Positions 8,772 to 16,428 of a DNA stretch of 50,893 bases are shown piece by piece (within the stretch, counting starts at the first letter, position 1; each line of letters begins with the position of its first letter). The position numbers and the translations under genes were made by a program. The DNA lies in assembly GCF_030757795.1 (NCBI RefSeq), contig NZ_JAUQWH010000051.1, positions 1-50,893 of the forward strand, written 5' to 3'. The notes beneath the pieces were generated by a model. The model ran no database searches and had not been told where the DNA came from. It worked only from the letters and a program-made list of their open reading frames with translations. The stretch comes from Actinoplanes oryzae (lineage in GTDB: Bacteria > Actinomycetota > Actinomycetes > Mycobacteriales > Micromonosporaceae).

Positions 8772-8792
8772 CGGATCAGGCCTGCGCCCGCC

Positions 8793-8801
8793 TGTGGACA
8801 A
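8793..8801 (-). promoter_or_regulatory. DnaA box (TTGTCCACA), copy 2
   Basis: A second perfect box in the same orientation, exactly 30 bp from the first. The two share the longer context GCCTGTGGACAAC or CGCCTGTGGACAAC. They are not in a dnaA-dnaN region, so this is not the usual chromosomal origin. Confidence 0.6.
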
Positions 8802-8834
8802 CGCCGCCGGCCCGGGCGGCGGGGCGGACAATGA

Positions 8835-9056
8835 TCACGCCACGTGTCCGCGCGGGCGGAACAGCGGCACGGACACCGGCGGCTCCGGCGTCTCCAGCAG
8901 CTCCACGTCGAAGCCCGCCAGCTCGAACATCTCCACCGCCCGCAGCTCCGCGGGCGTCAGGTCGGCGAGCCCGTCGGGCGTGTCCGACAGCGTCTTGATC
9001 AGGCAACCCTCGCATCCGCGCCCCCGTCCGGGGCAGCGGCCACAGTCGATGAGCAT
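8835..9056 (-). CDS. small Cys-rich conserved hypothetical protein
   Basis: The protein has 73 residues. The N-terminus has the cluster CGRCPGRGRGCEGC within the first 20 residues (four Cys in CxxC spacing), followed by a helical acidic segment (LTPAELRAVEMFELAGFDVELL). The Cys spacing suggests a zinc ribbon or metal site, but I do not recognise a function. The ATG follows GAGGAGGAAGG closely, which supports translation. A candidate -10 TAGCGT lies at 9136-9141. Proteins of this size and pattern are, as far as I recall, widespread in actinobacteria next to other housekeeping genes. Confidence 0.75.
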   Translation of the reverse strand: MLIDCGRCPGRGRGCEGCLIKTLSDTPDGLADLTPAELRAVEMFELAGFDVELLETPEPPVSVPLFRPRGHVA

Positions 9057-9161
9057 CCTTCCTCCTCACCGGCGGAGGCCCGGCCGCGATCCGGGGGAAG
9101 TGCGTGCCGCGGACCGGCCACCATCGGTGACCATCACGCTAGGCGGGGGGTACGACAAAAA

Positions 9162-10517
9162 TTACGCGCGCGACAACCGCCGCAGCAGCGAGTCGGCCCC
9201 CATCGGGTAGGCGCCGTGCCGCCGCACCCCGTCCGCGACCTCCCGGTCCGACGAGATGACGACCAGCGGGCGCCCCGCCGGCTCGGCCCGCACCAGCTGC
9301 CGGATCAGCTCGTCCGCGGTGTCGCCCTTGTGCGAGAAGAGCACCCGCACGCCCCGCGGCGCGGGCGGCAGCCCGTGCACCCGCTCGGCGCCGTCGAAGA
9401 CCACGGTCACCTCGTCGCCGGTCTGCGCGGCGATCCCGCCCAGCCCGGTGATCAGGCGCTTGCGCTGCTGCTCCAGCGACATCTCGGCGAAGCCGCGCTT
9501 GGTCACGTTGTAGCCGTCGACGATCAGGTGGGCGCGGGGCAGGCCGAGCAGCTGGTCGAGCCGGCCGGGATCGTCGGTGTCCTGCGCCCGGGGCCGGGAC
9601 CGCTCGAGCGCCCCGGGCCGGTCGGCGGACTGGTCGGCCACGAAGTCGGCGGGCAGCTTGTCCGCCGGGCCGAGCGCCAGCTCCCGCCGCAGCCCGGTCG
9701 CCGCCTGCCCGATCGTCTCGAGCAGCAGCCAGAGCCGGGCGTCGCCGGCGGCCCGGGCGTCCTTGACCGTCTGCCTGCCCGACGCCGCCTGGGCCTCCGC
9801 CTCGGCGAGGCGCGCGCGCATCCGGCGCACCTCGGCGTCGTGCTCCGCCGCGGCCTTGGCCGCGCGCCCCTTCTCGGTGGCCACCAGGTCGGTCGCGCGC
9901 TTGTGGGCGGCCTGCGCCTCACGCAGGGCACGGGCGGTGCTGCGGGCCTCCTCGCGCAGCTGGCCGAGCTCCTCGCGGACCCGGGCCAGCTCGTCGCGCA
10001 GCTTGTCGGCCTCGACCTTGGCGACGGCCCGGTCGTGCTCGGCGCGGGTGGCGCGCTGCTCGGCCTCGCGGATCTGGCTCGCCACGGCGGCGCTGTCGGC
10101 CTCGGCGCGCACCGACTCGCCGGCCGCCTCGACCAGCTCGCGCCAGCTCTCGGGACGGGCCAGATAGGCGAGCGCGGCCACCTCGACCGGGTCGGCGGCG
10201 GCGGGGGCCATGCCGGCCGCGACCGCCTCGCCGAGGTCGCCGGCGTCGGTGAGGATCTTGCCGCCCAGCCGCTGGCGGAAGAGCGGGTCCGCGGCGAGCT
10301 GCGCGGCGATGGCCTGCCCGCCCAGCCGGGCCCGCCGATGGGGGGCGAAGCGGGCGACCCGCCGGAGCGCGACCGGGACCTCCTCGCCGGGCAGCCCGGG
10401 CAGCGCCGCGGCGGCCAGGGTGGTGATGCGCTGCCGCACGGCCTCCGGGAGGGAGGGCTCGTCGAGAGGCGCCGCCACCTCCTCGGGGCGGTCGTCGGAC
10501 TCGTACGGCGCGGACAT
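9162..10517 (-). CDS. NYN-domain (YacP-like) RNA-binding/nuclease protein with long coiled coil
   Basis: The protein has 451 residues. Residues about 1-135 form a helical N-terminal part. Residues about 135-255 are a strongly charged coiled coil rich in Ala, Glu and Arg (for example RDELARVREELGQLREEA). The C-terminal NYN domain (about 310-451) starts with LIVDGYNVTKRGF, contains VVFDGAE and VLFSHKGDTADELIRQLV, and ends with VVISSDREVADGVRRHGA. The Asp residues in DGYNV, FDGAE, GDTADE and SSDRE are the expected PIN-like metal site. The ATG at 10517 gives the natural N-terminus. It is divergent from the exonuclease fusion, 103 bp away. An RNA-processing role is inferred from the fold. Confidence 0.85.
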   Translation of the reverse strand: MSAPYESDDRPEEVAAPLDEPSLPEAVRQRITTLAAAALPGLPGEEVPVALRRVARFAPHRRARLGGQAIAAQLAADPLFRQRLGGKILTDAGDLGEAVAAGMAPAAADPVEVAALAYLARPESWRELVEAAGESVRAEADSAAVASQIREAEQRATRAEHDRAVAKVEADKLRDELARVREELGQLREEARSTARALREAQAAHKRATDLVATEKGRAAKAAAEHDAEVRRMRARLAEAEAQAASGRQTVKDARAAGDARLWLLLETIGQAATGLRRELALGPADKLPADFVADQSADRPGALERSRPRAQDTDDPGRLDQLLGLPRAHLIVDGYNVTKRGFAEMSLEQQRKRLITGLGGIAAQTGDEVTVVFDGAERVHGLPPAPRGVRVLFSHKGDTADELIRQLVRAEPAGRPLVVISSDREVADGVRRHGAYPMGADSLLRRLSRA

Positions 10518-10607
10518 CTTCCTATTCTTCCACCCTGGGCAGGGAAAAAGCTTGCGGAGGCAAGTGATGTTTCCGGCCGGCGCCCGGGGAATGTCACACC
10601 CTGCCTC

Positions 10608-10613
10608 TACTCT
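10608..10613 (+). promoter_or_regulatory. -10 box TACTCT for a leaderless exonuclease mRNA
   Basis: TACTCT, then GCCCGCC (7 nt), then the GTG at 10621. This decides the start: an ATG at 10591 is in frame but lies upstream of the -10 box. Confidence 0.55.
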
Positions 10614-10620
10614 GCCCGCC

Positions 10621-12420
10621 GTGGCACAACCGGCATATGTCCAGGGCACTCTGGACACCCTCCTCACCGCCGACGGCTCGGTCGATCCCGCCGCCCTCTC
10701 CCTGCGCGACACGACGTTCGTGGTGCTCGACCTGGAGACCACGGGCGGCGCCCCGGACGGCGGCGGGATCACCGAGATCGGGGCGGTCAAGGTCCGCGCG
10801 GGCGAGGAGCTGGGAGTCTTCGCGACCCTGGTCAACCCGGGCGAGCCGCTGCCGCCGTTCATCACGGTGCTGACCGGCATCACCGAGGCGATGCTGGCCC
10901 CGGCGCCGCCGATCGAGGTGGTGCTGCCCAGCCTGCTGGAGTTCCTGCGCGGTGCGGTGCTGGTCGCGCACAACGCGCCGTACGACGTGGGGTTCCTGAA
11001 GGCGGCCTGCGCCCGGCACGGCTACACCTGGCCGAATCCGCGGGTGGTGGACACCGCGGCGCTGGCCCGCCGGGCCCTGACCCGCGACGAGGTGCCCAAC
11101 CGCAAGCTGGGCACGCTGGCGCAGTTCTTCGGGGCGGCCGTCACGCCCAGCCACCGGGCCCTCGACGACGCGCGGGCCACCGTCGACGTGCTGCACGGGC
11201 TGATCGAGCGGCTCGGCAGCTTCAAGGTGCACACGCTCGGCGACGCGATCGAGTTCGCCAAGGTCATCACGCCCGCCCAGCGGCGCAAGCGGCACCTCGC
11301 CGACGACCTGCCGCACGTGCCGGGGGTCTATGTCTTCCGGGCCGCCGACGACCGCCCGCTCTATGTGGGCACGTCCGTCGACATCGCCAAGCGCGTGCGC
11401 AGCTACTTCACGGCCGCGGAGAAACGCGCCCGGATGTCCGAGATGATCGCCGCGGCGACCCGGGTCGAGGCGGTCGAGTGCGCGCACCCGCTCGAGGCCG
11501 AGGTCCGTGAGCTGCGTCTCATCGCGTCGCACGCGCCGCCGTACAACCGCCGGTCCAAATATCCCGAGCGCGTCGTCTGGCTCAAGCTGACCGCCGAGCC
11601 GTACCCCCGGTTGTCGGTGGTCCGGCAGCTGGCCGAGGACGGCGCGTCCTATCTGGGCCCGTTCTCGTCGCGCCGCACCGCCGAGCTCGCGGCCGCGGCG
11701 GTCTACGACGCCGTCCCCTTGCGCCAGTGCACGCACAAGCTCTCGCTGCGCACCAAGACCGCGGCCTGCGCGCTGGCCGAGCTGGGGAGATGCCCGGCGC
11801 CGTGCGAGCACCTGATCACCCCCGAGGAGTACGCGGCCACCGCCGCCGATCCGTTCCGGACGGCCACCCACGGCGACCCCCAGCCGCTGGTCGACGCGTT
11901 GATGGCGCGCATCGAGGGCCTGTCGGAGCGGCAGCGCTACGAGGAGGCGGCGGTGCTCCGATCCCGGCTCGTCGCCCTGCTCCGCGCGGTCGTGCGCATG
12001 CAGCGGCTGGGCGCGCTGACCCGGATCGGCGAGCTGGTGGCCGCCCGGCGCAACGACGCGCTGGGCTGGGACATCGCCGTGGTCCGGCACGGCCGGCTCG
12101 CCGCGGCGGCCTCCTCGCCGCCCCGGGTCCACCCCCGGCCTACCCTGGACATGGCGCTGGCGACGGCCGAGACAGTCCTACCGGGACCGGGGCCGGTGCC
12201 CGCGGCGAGCGCCGAGGAGACGGAAAAGATCCTCGCGTGGCTCGACCGGCCGGACACCCGGCTGGTGGAAGTTTCCGGCGACTGGGTGTCACCGGCGCGT
12301 GGCGCTGCGCGGTTCACTAGCCTTCTCACCAGGGCGGAAGCCGCGTCGTCGAGAAGAGACTCATCCGTTCGCTCATCGGTAACTGACCGTTCGGACGACG
12401 CTCGCTCGCTTAGGCTGTAG
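10621..12420 (+). CDS. DEDDh 3'-5' exonuclease fused to a GIY-YIG (UvrC/Cho-like) endonuclease
   Basis: The protein has 599 residues. Residues about 35-200 are a DnaQ-type exonuclease: FVVLDLETTGG (Exo I, D and E), VLVAHNAPYDVGFL (Exo II) and HRALDDARATVDVL (Exo III, H and D). Residues about 230-310 are a GIY-YIG nuclease: GVYVFRAADDRPLYVGTS with the downstream Arg and Glu. The C-terminal half resembles the UvrC region with a UvrB-binding-like helix pair (EGLSERQRYEEAAVLRSRL). The same architecture occurs in the mycobacterial protein next to trpD (Rv2191, from memory). It probably acts in DNA repair, removing or trimming damaged strands. The last 20 residues (Ser/Arg/Asp rich) overlap a possible promoter for the next gene. 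Confidence 0.9.
   Translation: MAQPAYVQGTLDTLLTADGSVDPAALSLRDTTFVVLDLETTGGAPDGGGITEIGAVKVRAGEELGVFATLVNPGEPLPPFITVLTGITEAMLAPAPPIEVVLPSLLEFLRGAVLVAHNAPYDVGFLKAACARHGYTWPNPRVVDTAALARRALTRDEVPNRKLGTLAQFFGAAVTPSHRALDDARATVDVLHGLIERLGSFKVHTLGDAIEFAKVITPAQRRKRHLADDLPHVPGVYVFRAADDRPLYVGTSVDIAKRVRSYFTAAEKRARMSEMIAAATRVEAVECAHPLEAEVRELRLIASHAPPYNRRSKYPERVVWLKLTAEPYPRLSVVRQLAEDGASYLGPFSSRRTAELAAAAVYDAVPLRQCTHKLSLRTKTAACALAELGRCPAPCEHLITPEEYAATAADPFRTATHGDPQPLVDALMARIEGLSERQRYEEAAVLRSRLVALLRAVVRMQRLGALTRIGELVAARRNDALGWDIAVVRHGRLAAAASSPPRVHPRPTLDMALATAETVLPGPGPVPAASAEETEKILAWLDRPDTRLVEVSGDWVSPARGAARFTSLLTRAEAASSRRDSSVRSSVTDRSDDARSLRL
12411..12416 (+). promoter_or_regulatory. candidate -10 box TAGGCT for the RSH gene
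   Basis: TAGGCT lies at the very end of the upstream coding region and would give a leader of about 95 nt before the GTG at 12518. No convincing -35 is seen. Read-through from the exonuclease gene is an alternative. Confidence 0.35.
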
Positions 12421-12517
12421 GGAACTCGGTTGGCCCGTCCGGATCTGGGTAGGGGCAAGCCGGGAGAAGTGGCGATCCCGCGCCCGGTGCGCGGGCGATC
12501 GGTGAGGAGGTGTCCGA

Positions 12518-14290
12518 GTGGACGTCGACGCCGGCCACGGCGCCGCGCTGGGACGTGCCTTGCCTGCGACGCCGCTCGCGCGGCGGCTCCGGTCCTTCCT
12601 CAGCTTCCAGGGCAACGACGACGACCCGGTCACCACTCTGACCCGGACCCATCGCGCAGTCCATCCGACCGCCGACGCCGCGGTCCTGCGCCGCAGCTAC
12701 GCGGTCGCGGAGAACATGCACCGCGGCCAGTTCCGCAAGAGCGGCGACCCCTACATCACCCACCCGCTCGCGGTCGCGCAGATCTGCGCCGAGCTGGGGA
12801 TGGACACGACGACGCTGGTCGCCGCCCTGCTGCACGACACCGTCGAGGACACGGCCTACACGCTGGAGACGCTGCACGGCGACTTCGGCCCCGAGGTGAG
12901 CCATCTCGTCGACGGCGTGACCAAGTTCGACAAGGCGTTCTACGGCAAGGCGGCCGAGGGCGAGACCATCCGCAAGATGATCGTCGCGGCCGGCAAGGAC
13001 GTCCGGGTGCTGGTGATCAAGCTCGCCGACCGCCTGCACAACATGCGCACGCTCGGCGCCCGCTCCCCCGCCTCGCGCGCCCGCATCGCCACGGCCACCC
13101 TCGACGTGCTGGTGCCGCTCTGCGACCGCCTCGGCATCCAGGCCCTCAAGCGCGACCTCGACGACGTGGTGCTCTACCACCTGGAGCCCGACTCCTACGC
13201 GCGCATCGACGAGCATGTGAAGAACCGCCCGGGGTGGCACGAATACCTCGCCGACGTCACCGCCAAGGCCCGCACGGCCCTGCGCCGGTCCCGCGTCGAC
13301 GCCGAGGTCACCCCCCGGCCGCGGCACTACTACTCGATCTGGAAGGACACGGTCGCGGGCGGGCACGCCGTCCCCTTCGACCTGCCCCGCATCGCGGTGG
13401 TGGTGGACGGCCCGGAGACCGACTGTTACGCCGCGCTCGGTGCGATCCACGGGCAGTGGCGACCGGTCGCCGGCCGCTTCAAGGACTTCATCGCCACCCC
13501 GAAGAACAACCTGTACCGCTCGCTGCACACCACGGTGACCGGCCCGGAGGGGCGCCTGGTCGAGGTCCTCATCCGGACGGTCTCGATGCACCAGTGCGCG
13601 GAGTACGGCGTGGCCACCGGCTACCGCTTCCCCAAGTCCGACATGGCCTCGCCGGGTCAGGACCAGCTCACGTGGCTCAAGCGCGTGCTCGACTGGCAGG
13701 AGGAGGCGACCGACGCGAGCCAGTTCCTCGCCTCGCTGCGCTGCGACCTGTCCGAGGCGCAGATCACGGTCTTCGCGAAGGGCCGGATGGTCGAGCTGCC
13801 GTCCGGGTCCACGCCGGTCGACCTGGCGTACGAGCTGCATCCCGACAAGGGTGACCAGACGCTCGCCGCGACCATCAACGGCCGGCTCGCCCCGCTGAGC
13901 TCGGAGCTCCGCGACGGGGACGTCGTGGAGATCTTCTCGGAGAACGAGGGCCAGGTGCCCGCGGCGCCCGGCGCGCAGAAGGGCCCCCGCAAGGAGTGGC
14001 TCGAGTTCGTCAAGTCGACCCAGGCGCAGATGCAGATCAAGCGGCACTTCTCCGAGGAGAACGCGCCGGGCATCAGCATCCAGGACAAGGTCCGGCTGGG
14101 CCGCGCCACGATCGGCCTCACGCTCCGCAAGCACGACCGCGGGCTGGCCAGCGAGGTGCCGCTCCGGCGGCTGGCCGAGGAGCTCGGCTATCCCGACCTG
14201 GAGACCATGCTGGTGGCCGTGACCGAGCGCAACCTCGAGCCCGATCAGGTGGTCGAGCAGCTCATCGCCCTGGTCGACCACCCGGACTAG
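12518..14290 (+). CDS. RelA/SpoT-homologue (RSH): (p)ppGpp hydrolase domain, degenerate synthetase domain, TGS
   Basis: The protein has 590 residues, against about 750-800 for a full RSH. The HD hydrolase domain (about 60-215) looks intact: FRKSGDPYITHP, LLHDTVEDT (H106, D107) and LADRLHNMRTL. The synthetase domain (about 255-390) keeps HYYSIW and RFKDFIATPKNNLYRSLHTTV, but the usual R-G-(R/K)-D loop reads AGGHAVP (280-286) and the usual GVRV Arg strand reads RIAVVVDG. The TGS domain (about 415-475) is present. The C-terminal zinc-finger and ACT/RRM regulatory domains are replaced by a helical tail of about 100 residues. The GTG at 12518 follows GAGGAGG. I infer that hydrolysis is retained and synthesis is doubtful; a full RelA is probably encoded elsewhere. 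Confidence 0.88.
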   Translation: MDVDAGHGAALGRALPATPLARRLRSFLSFQGNDDDPVTTLTRTHRAVHPTADAAVLRRSYAVAENMHRGQFRKSGDPYITHPLAVAQICAELGMDTTTLVAALLHDTVEDTAYTLETLHGDFGPEVSHLVDGVTKFDKAFYGKAAEGETIRKMIVAAGKDVRVLVIKLADRLHNMRTLGARSPASRARIATATLDVLVPLCDRLGIQALKRDLDDVVLYHLEPDSYARIDEHVKNRPGWHEYLADVTAKARTALRRSRVDAEVTPRPRHYYSIWKDTVAGGHAVPFDLPRIAVVVDGPETDCYAALGAIHGQWRPVAGRFKDFIATPKNNLYRSLHTTVTGPEGRLVEVLIRTVSMHQCAEYGVATGYRFPKSDMASPGQDQLTWLKRVLDWQEEATDASQFLASLRCDLSEAQITVFAKGRMVELPSGSTPVDLAYELHPDKGDQTLAATINGRLAPLSSELRDGDVVEIFSENEGQVPAAPGAQKGPRKEWLEFVKSTQAQMQIKRHFSEENAPGISIQDKVRLGRATIGLTLRKHDRGLASEVPLRRLAEELGYPDLETMLVAVTERNLEPDQVVEQLIALVDHPD

Positions 14291-14309
14291 GCAGCTGGAC
14301 GATCACCGA

Positions 14310-14315
14310 TAGCCT
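14310..14315 (+). promoter_or_regulatory. -10 box TAGCCT for a leaderless Nudix mRNA
   Basis: TAGCCT, then TGTCGCC (7 nt), then the GTG at 14323. It begins only 20 nt after the RSH stop, so the Nudix gene can be transcribed independently. Confidence 0.55.
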
Positions 14316-14322
14316 TGTCGCC

Positions 14323-14829
14323 GTGAAGATTCCCCGACGGGTGCGCGGTGCGGCCTATCGAGCGTTCTACAACCTGCCGCACCCGGTGCGCCGGCGGATC
14401 GTGCGGCTCGTCGTGCCGAAGTACCTGGTCGGCGCGGTCTGCCTGATCTCCGACGCGGAGGCGCCCGAGCCGGGCCGCCTCCTGCTGCTGCGCCAGCCGC
14501 CGGGCCGCGCCTGGGGCCTGCCCGCCGGCCTGCTCAAGAAGGCCGAGCCGCCGCACGTCGGCGCCGCCCGCGAGCTGCACGAGGAGTCCGGCGTCCGGAT
14601 CGACCCCGACGACCTGACGCCCGCCACGCCCAACGCCATCGTGCACGCCAAGGGCTGGGTCGACATGATGTTCACCGGCTCGGTCCCGGCCTCCACCACC
14701 GAGCTGATCGTGGACGGCGGCGAGGTCATCGAGGCCGGCTGGTTCGCCCTCGACGACCTGCCCAAGCTCACCCCCAACACGGCGAAGGTCCTCGGCGTGT
14801 ACGGCATCGGTCCCCGGGCCGCGTCCTGA
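14323..14829 (+). CDS. Nudix hydrolase
   Basis: The protein has 168 residues. It has a basic N-terminus (KIPRRVRGAAYRAFYNLPHPVRRRIVRLV), then the Nudix fold from about residue 42. The Nudix box spans GLLKKAEPPHVGAARELHEESGVRI: the G, REL and EES positions match the G-x5-E-x7-REUxEExGU pattern, with the first Glu shifted (KKAEPP). The catalytic REL..EE core is intact. The family cleaves nucleoside diphosphates linked to another moiety; the substrate is unknown. Its TGA overlaps an ATG (TGATG) that opens a 14-codon frame leading to the next gene. Placement after an RSH gene hints at nucleotide clean-up, which is inference only. Confidence 0.88.
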   Translation: MKIPRRVRGAAYRAFYNLPHPVRRRIVRLVVPKYLVGAVCLISDAEAPEPGRLLLLRQPPGRAWGLPAGLLKKAEPPHVGAARELHEESGVRIDPDDLTPATPNAIVHAKGWVDMMFTGSVPASTTELIVDGGEVIEAGWFALDDLPKLTPNTAKVLGVYGIGPRAAS

Positions 14830-14873
14830 TGCCCGGCATCCCCACCGTCCGCTCCGCCCGCGCGGCTTCGTGA
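14829..14873 (+). other. 14-codon bridging reading frame
   Basis: An ATG at 14829 overlaps the Nudix stop, and the frame MPGIPTVRSARAAS ends with TGA at 14871-14873, which overlaps the ATG at 14873 of the nucleotidylyltransferase. It could let ribosomes travel by termination-reinitiation from one gene to the next. Chance cannot be excluded. Confidence 0.3.
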
Positions 14874-15694
14874 TGTCCGAGGTCTGCGCGATCATCCTCG
14901 CGGCCGGCGAGGGGCAGCGGCTGCGTCCCCTCACGACCCTGCTGCCCAAGGCCCTGTGCCCGGTCGGCAACGTCGCCCTCCTCGACCGTGCCCTGCAGCG
15001 CGTGGAGGCCCTGGGCCTGCCGGCGGCTGTCAACGCCGCCTACCTGGGCGAGCAGGTGGTGGCCCACGTCGGCACCCGCGCGCACGTCTCCGTCGAGCCG
15101 GACGGCCCGCTGGGCACCTCGGGCGGCGTCGGCCTGCTCCGCGACTGGATCGACGGCCGCGGCGTCCTGGTCGGCAACGCGGACGCCTACCTCGCCGACC
15201 CCGACCGCGCGCCGGGCAAGGACATCGCCGCGCTGCTCGACGGCTGGGACGGCGACTCGGTCCGCATGCTGACCACGGCCCCCCGCCCCGGCCGCGCGGG
15301 CGAGTTCGGCGGCGAGTGCTTCGCGGGCTTCTCGCTGCTCCCGTGGCGCCTGGTCCGCGACCTCACCCCCGCGTTCTCCGACCTGGTCCGGACCGTCTGG
15401 CGCCCCGCGGAGGCGGCGGGAGACCTCTCCCTGATCCGGTACGCCGGCCGCTACATCGACACGGGCACCCCCGCCGACTACCTGGCCGCCAACCTCCACG
15501 CGGCCGCCGGCACGACCGACCCCACGGCGGTCGTCACCGGTCACGCCACGCAGTCCGTCATCGGCGCCGGCGCCACCGTCGCCGGCCAGGTGACCCGCAG
15601 CGTCATCTGGCCCGGCGCCACCGTCGCCCCCGGCGAGCTCCTCACCGCCGTCATCCGCGCCGGCACCGACATGACCGTGTCCGCGCCTGCCTGA
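14873..15694 (+). CDS. NTP-transferase (sugar-1-phosphate nucleotidylyltransferase, MurU/RfbA-like)
   Basis: The protein has 273 residues. The N-terminal signature CAIILAAGEGQRLRPLTTLLPKALCPVGN contains the nucleotide-binding G-E-G-x-R-L-x-P-L-T and the K of LPKALCPV. GNADAYL supplies the metal-binding Asp, and YIDTGTPADYLAANL the C-terminal part of the fold. The last 60 residues carry hexapeptide-like turns (VIGAGATVAG, VIWPGATVAPG), a short left-handed helix. It activates a sugar phosphate with an NTP, perhaps for cell-wall recycling or glycolipids. The sugar cannot be named from the sequence. A GTG at 14870 directly before the ATG is an equally usable start. Confidence 0.88.
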   Translation: MSEVCAIILAAGEGQRLRPLTTLLPKALCPVGNVALLDRALQRVEALGLPAAVNAAYLGEQVVAHVGTRAHVSVEPDGPLGTSGGVGLLRDWIDGRGVLVGNADAYLADPDRAPGKDIAALLDGWDGDSVRMLTTAPRPGRAGEFGGECFAGFSLLPWRLVRDLTPAFSDLVRTVWRPAEAAGDLSLIRYAGRYIDTGTPADYLAANLHAAAGTTDPTAVVTGHATQSVIGAGATVAGQVTRSVIWPGATVAPGELLTAVIRAGTDMTVSAPA

Positions 15695-15740
15695 TGGACT
15701 CTGCCGCGTCGCCGGCCCTCCCGCTGACCAGGCCCTGTCC

Positions 15741-15746
15741 TAGCAT
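15741..15746 (+). promoter_or_regulatory. -10 box TAGCAT for the RAM-domain gene
   Basis: TAGCAT lies 27 nt before the GTG at 15774. The ribosome-binding site AAAGGAG at 15762-15768 lies between, so this gene has a conventional short leader. Confidence 0.5.
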
Positions 15747-15773
15747 GAAGCGACGCCGATCAAAGGAGCCCGC

Positions 15774-16061
15774 GTGAACACCGCCATCGTGCACATCGAC
15801 TGCGCCACCGACCAGATCCCCGAGGTGGCCGAGGCCCTCGCGGCGACGCCCGGGGTCAGCGAGGTCTACTCCGTGGCCGGCGGCGCGGACCTGATCGCCA
15901 TCGTGCGCGTCCCGAAGTTCGACGACATCGCCGAAGTGATCGCGGGCCGCATCTCCAAGACGCCCGGCGTCGTGAACACGGAGACCTACATCGCCTTCCG
16001 CGCCTACTCCCGCCACGACCTGGAGGACGCCTTCGCCATCGGCCTCCCCGACGCCGACTGA
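15774..16061 (+). CDS. stand-alone Lrp/AsnC ligand-binding (RAM) domain protein
   Basis: The protein has 95 residues, all of one RAM domain: NTAIVHIDCATDQIPEVAEAL, TPGVSEVYSVAGGADLIAIVRV, KTPGVVNTETYIAFR. This is the effector-binding, oligomerising half of Lrp/AsnC regulators; the DNA-binding helix-turn-helix is absent by design, since the protein starts right at the first strand after a good ribosome-binding site. Stand-alone versions are common in actinobacteria and may bind amino acids or modulate full-length Lrp proteins. The target here is unknown. It is the last plus-strand gene before the convergent qcr operon. Confidence 0.9.
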   Translation: MNTAIVHIDCATDQIPEVAEALAATPGVSEVYSVAGGADLIAIVRVPKFDDIAEVIAGRISKTPGVVNTETYIAFRAYSRHDLEDAFAIGLPDAD

Positions 16062-16384
16062 GCGACACCGCCCCGCCCCGGCCGAGCCCCGACCCGCCTC
16101 GACCGAGCCGCGCCGGCCCTCGACCGAGCCGCGCCGACCCTCGATCGCGCAGAGCCCACCCACCCCGGTCGAGCGGCGACGGAGCATCCGGCCGTCCGGC
16201 GCTCCCCGGTCGACCGTGCGAGCGCTCGGGGAGTCGCACAGCGAGGCGGCTCTCCCCGTCTGACGGCGCATCCGAGGGCGTGCCAGAGGCCGAGGGAGAG
16301 GGTGAGCCGGCGGAGGAGAGGGCGGACAGCCAGCGGAGGAGAGGGCGGGGCAGCCGGCGGATCCGTGGGGGCCGGAACGCAGAA
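16062..16384. repeat. gene-free stretch with a 21-bp tandem repeat
   Basis: No convincing gene lies here. At 16097-16145 a 21-bp unit beginning CCTCGACCGAGCCGCGCC occurs twice with a third partial copy (starts at 16097, 16118 and 16139). The rest is purine-rich low-complexity DNA (GGAGGAGAGGGCGG-like runs at 16300-16360). Confidence 0.7.
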
Positions 16385-16412
16385 AACGGGGCCCCCGATC
16401 GGGGACCCCGTT
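16385..16412 (-). terminator. intrinsic terminator of the ctaE-qcrCAB operon
   Basis: A near-perfect hairpin (AACGGGG.CCCC, loop GATC, GGGG.CCCCGTT), followed on the minus strand by TTTTCTGCG. It starts 16 nt after the qcrB stop. Confidence 0.85.
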
Positions 16413-16428
16413 CTCGACGTGCGTGACC

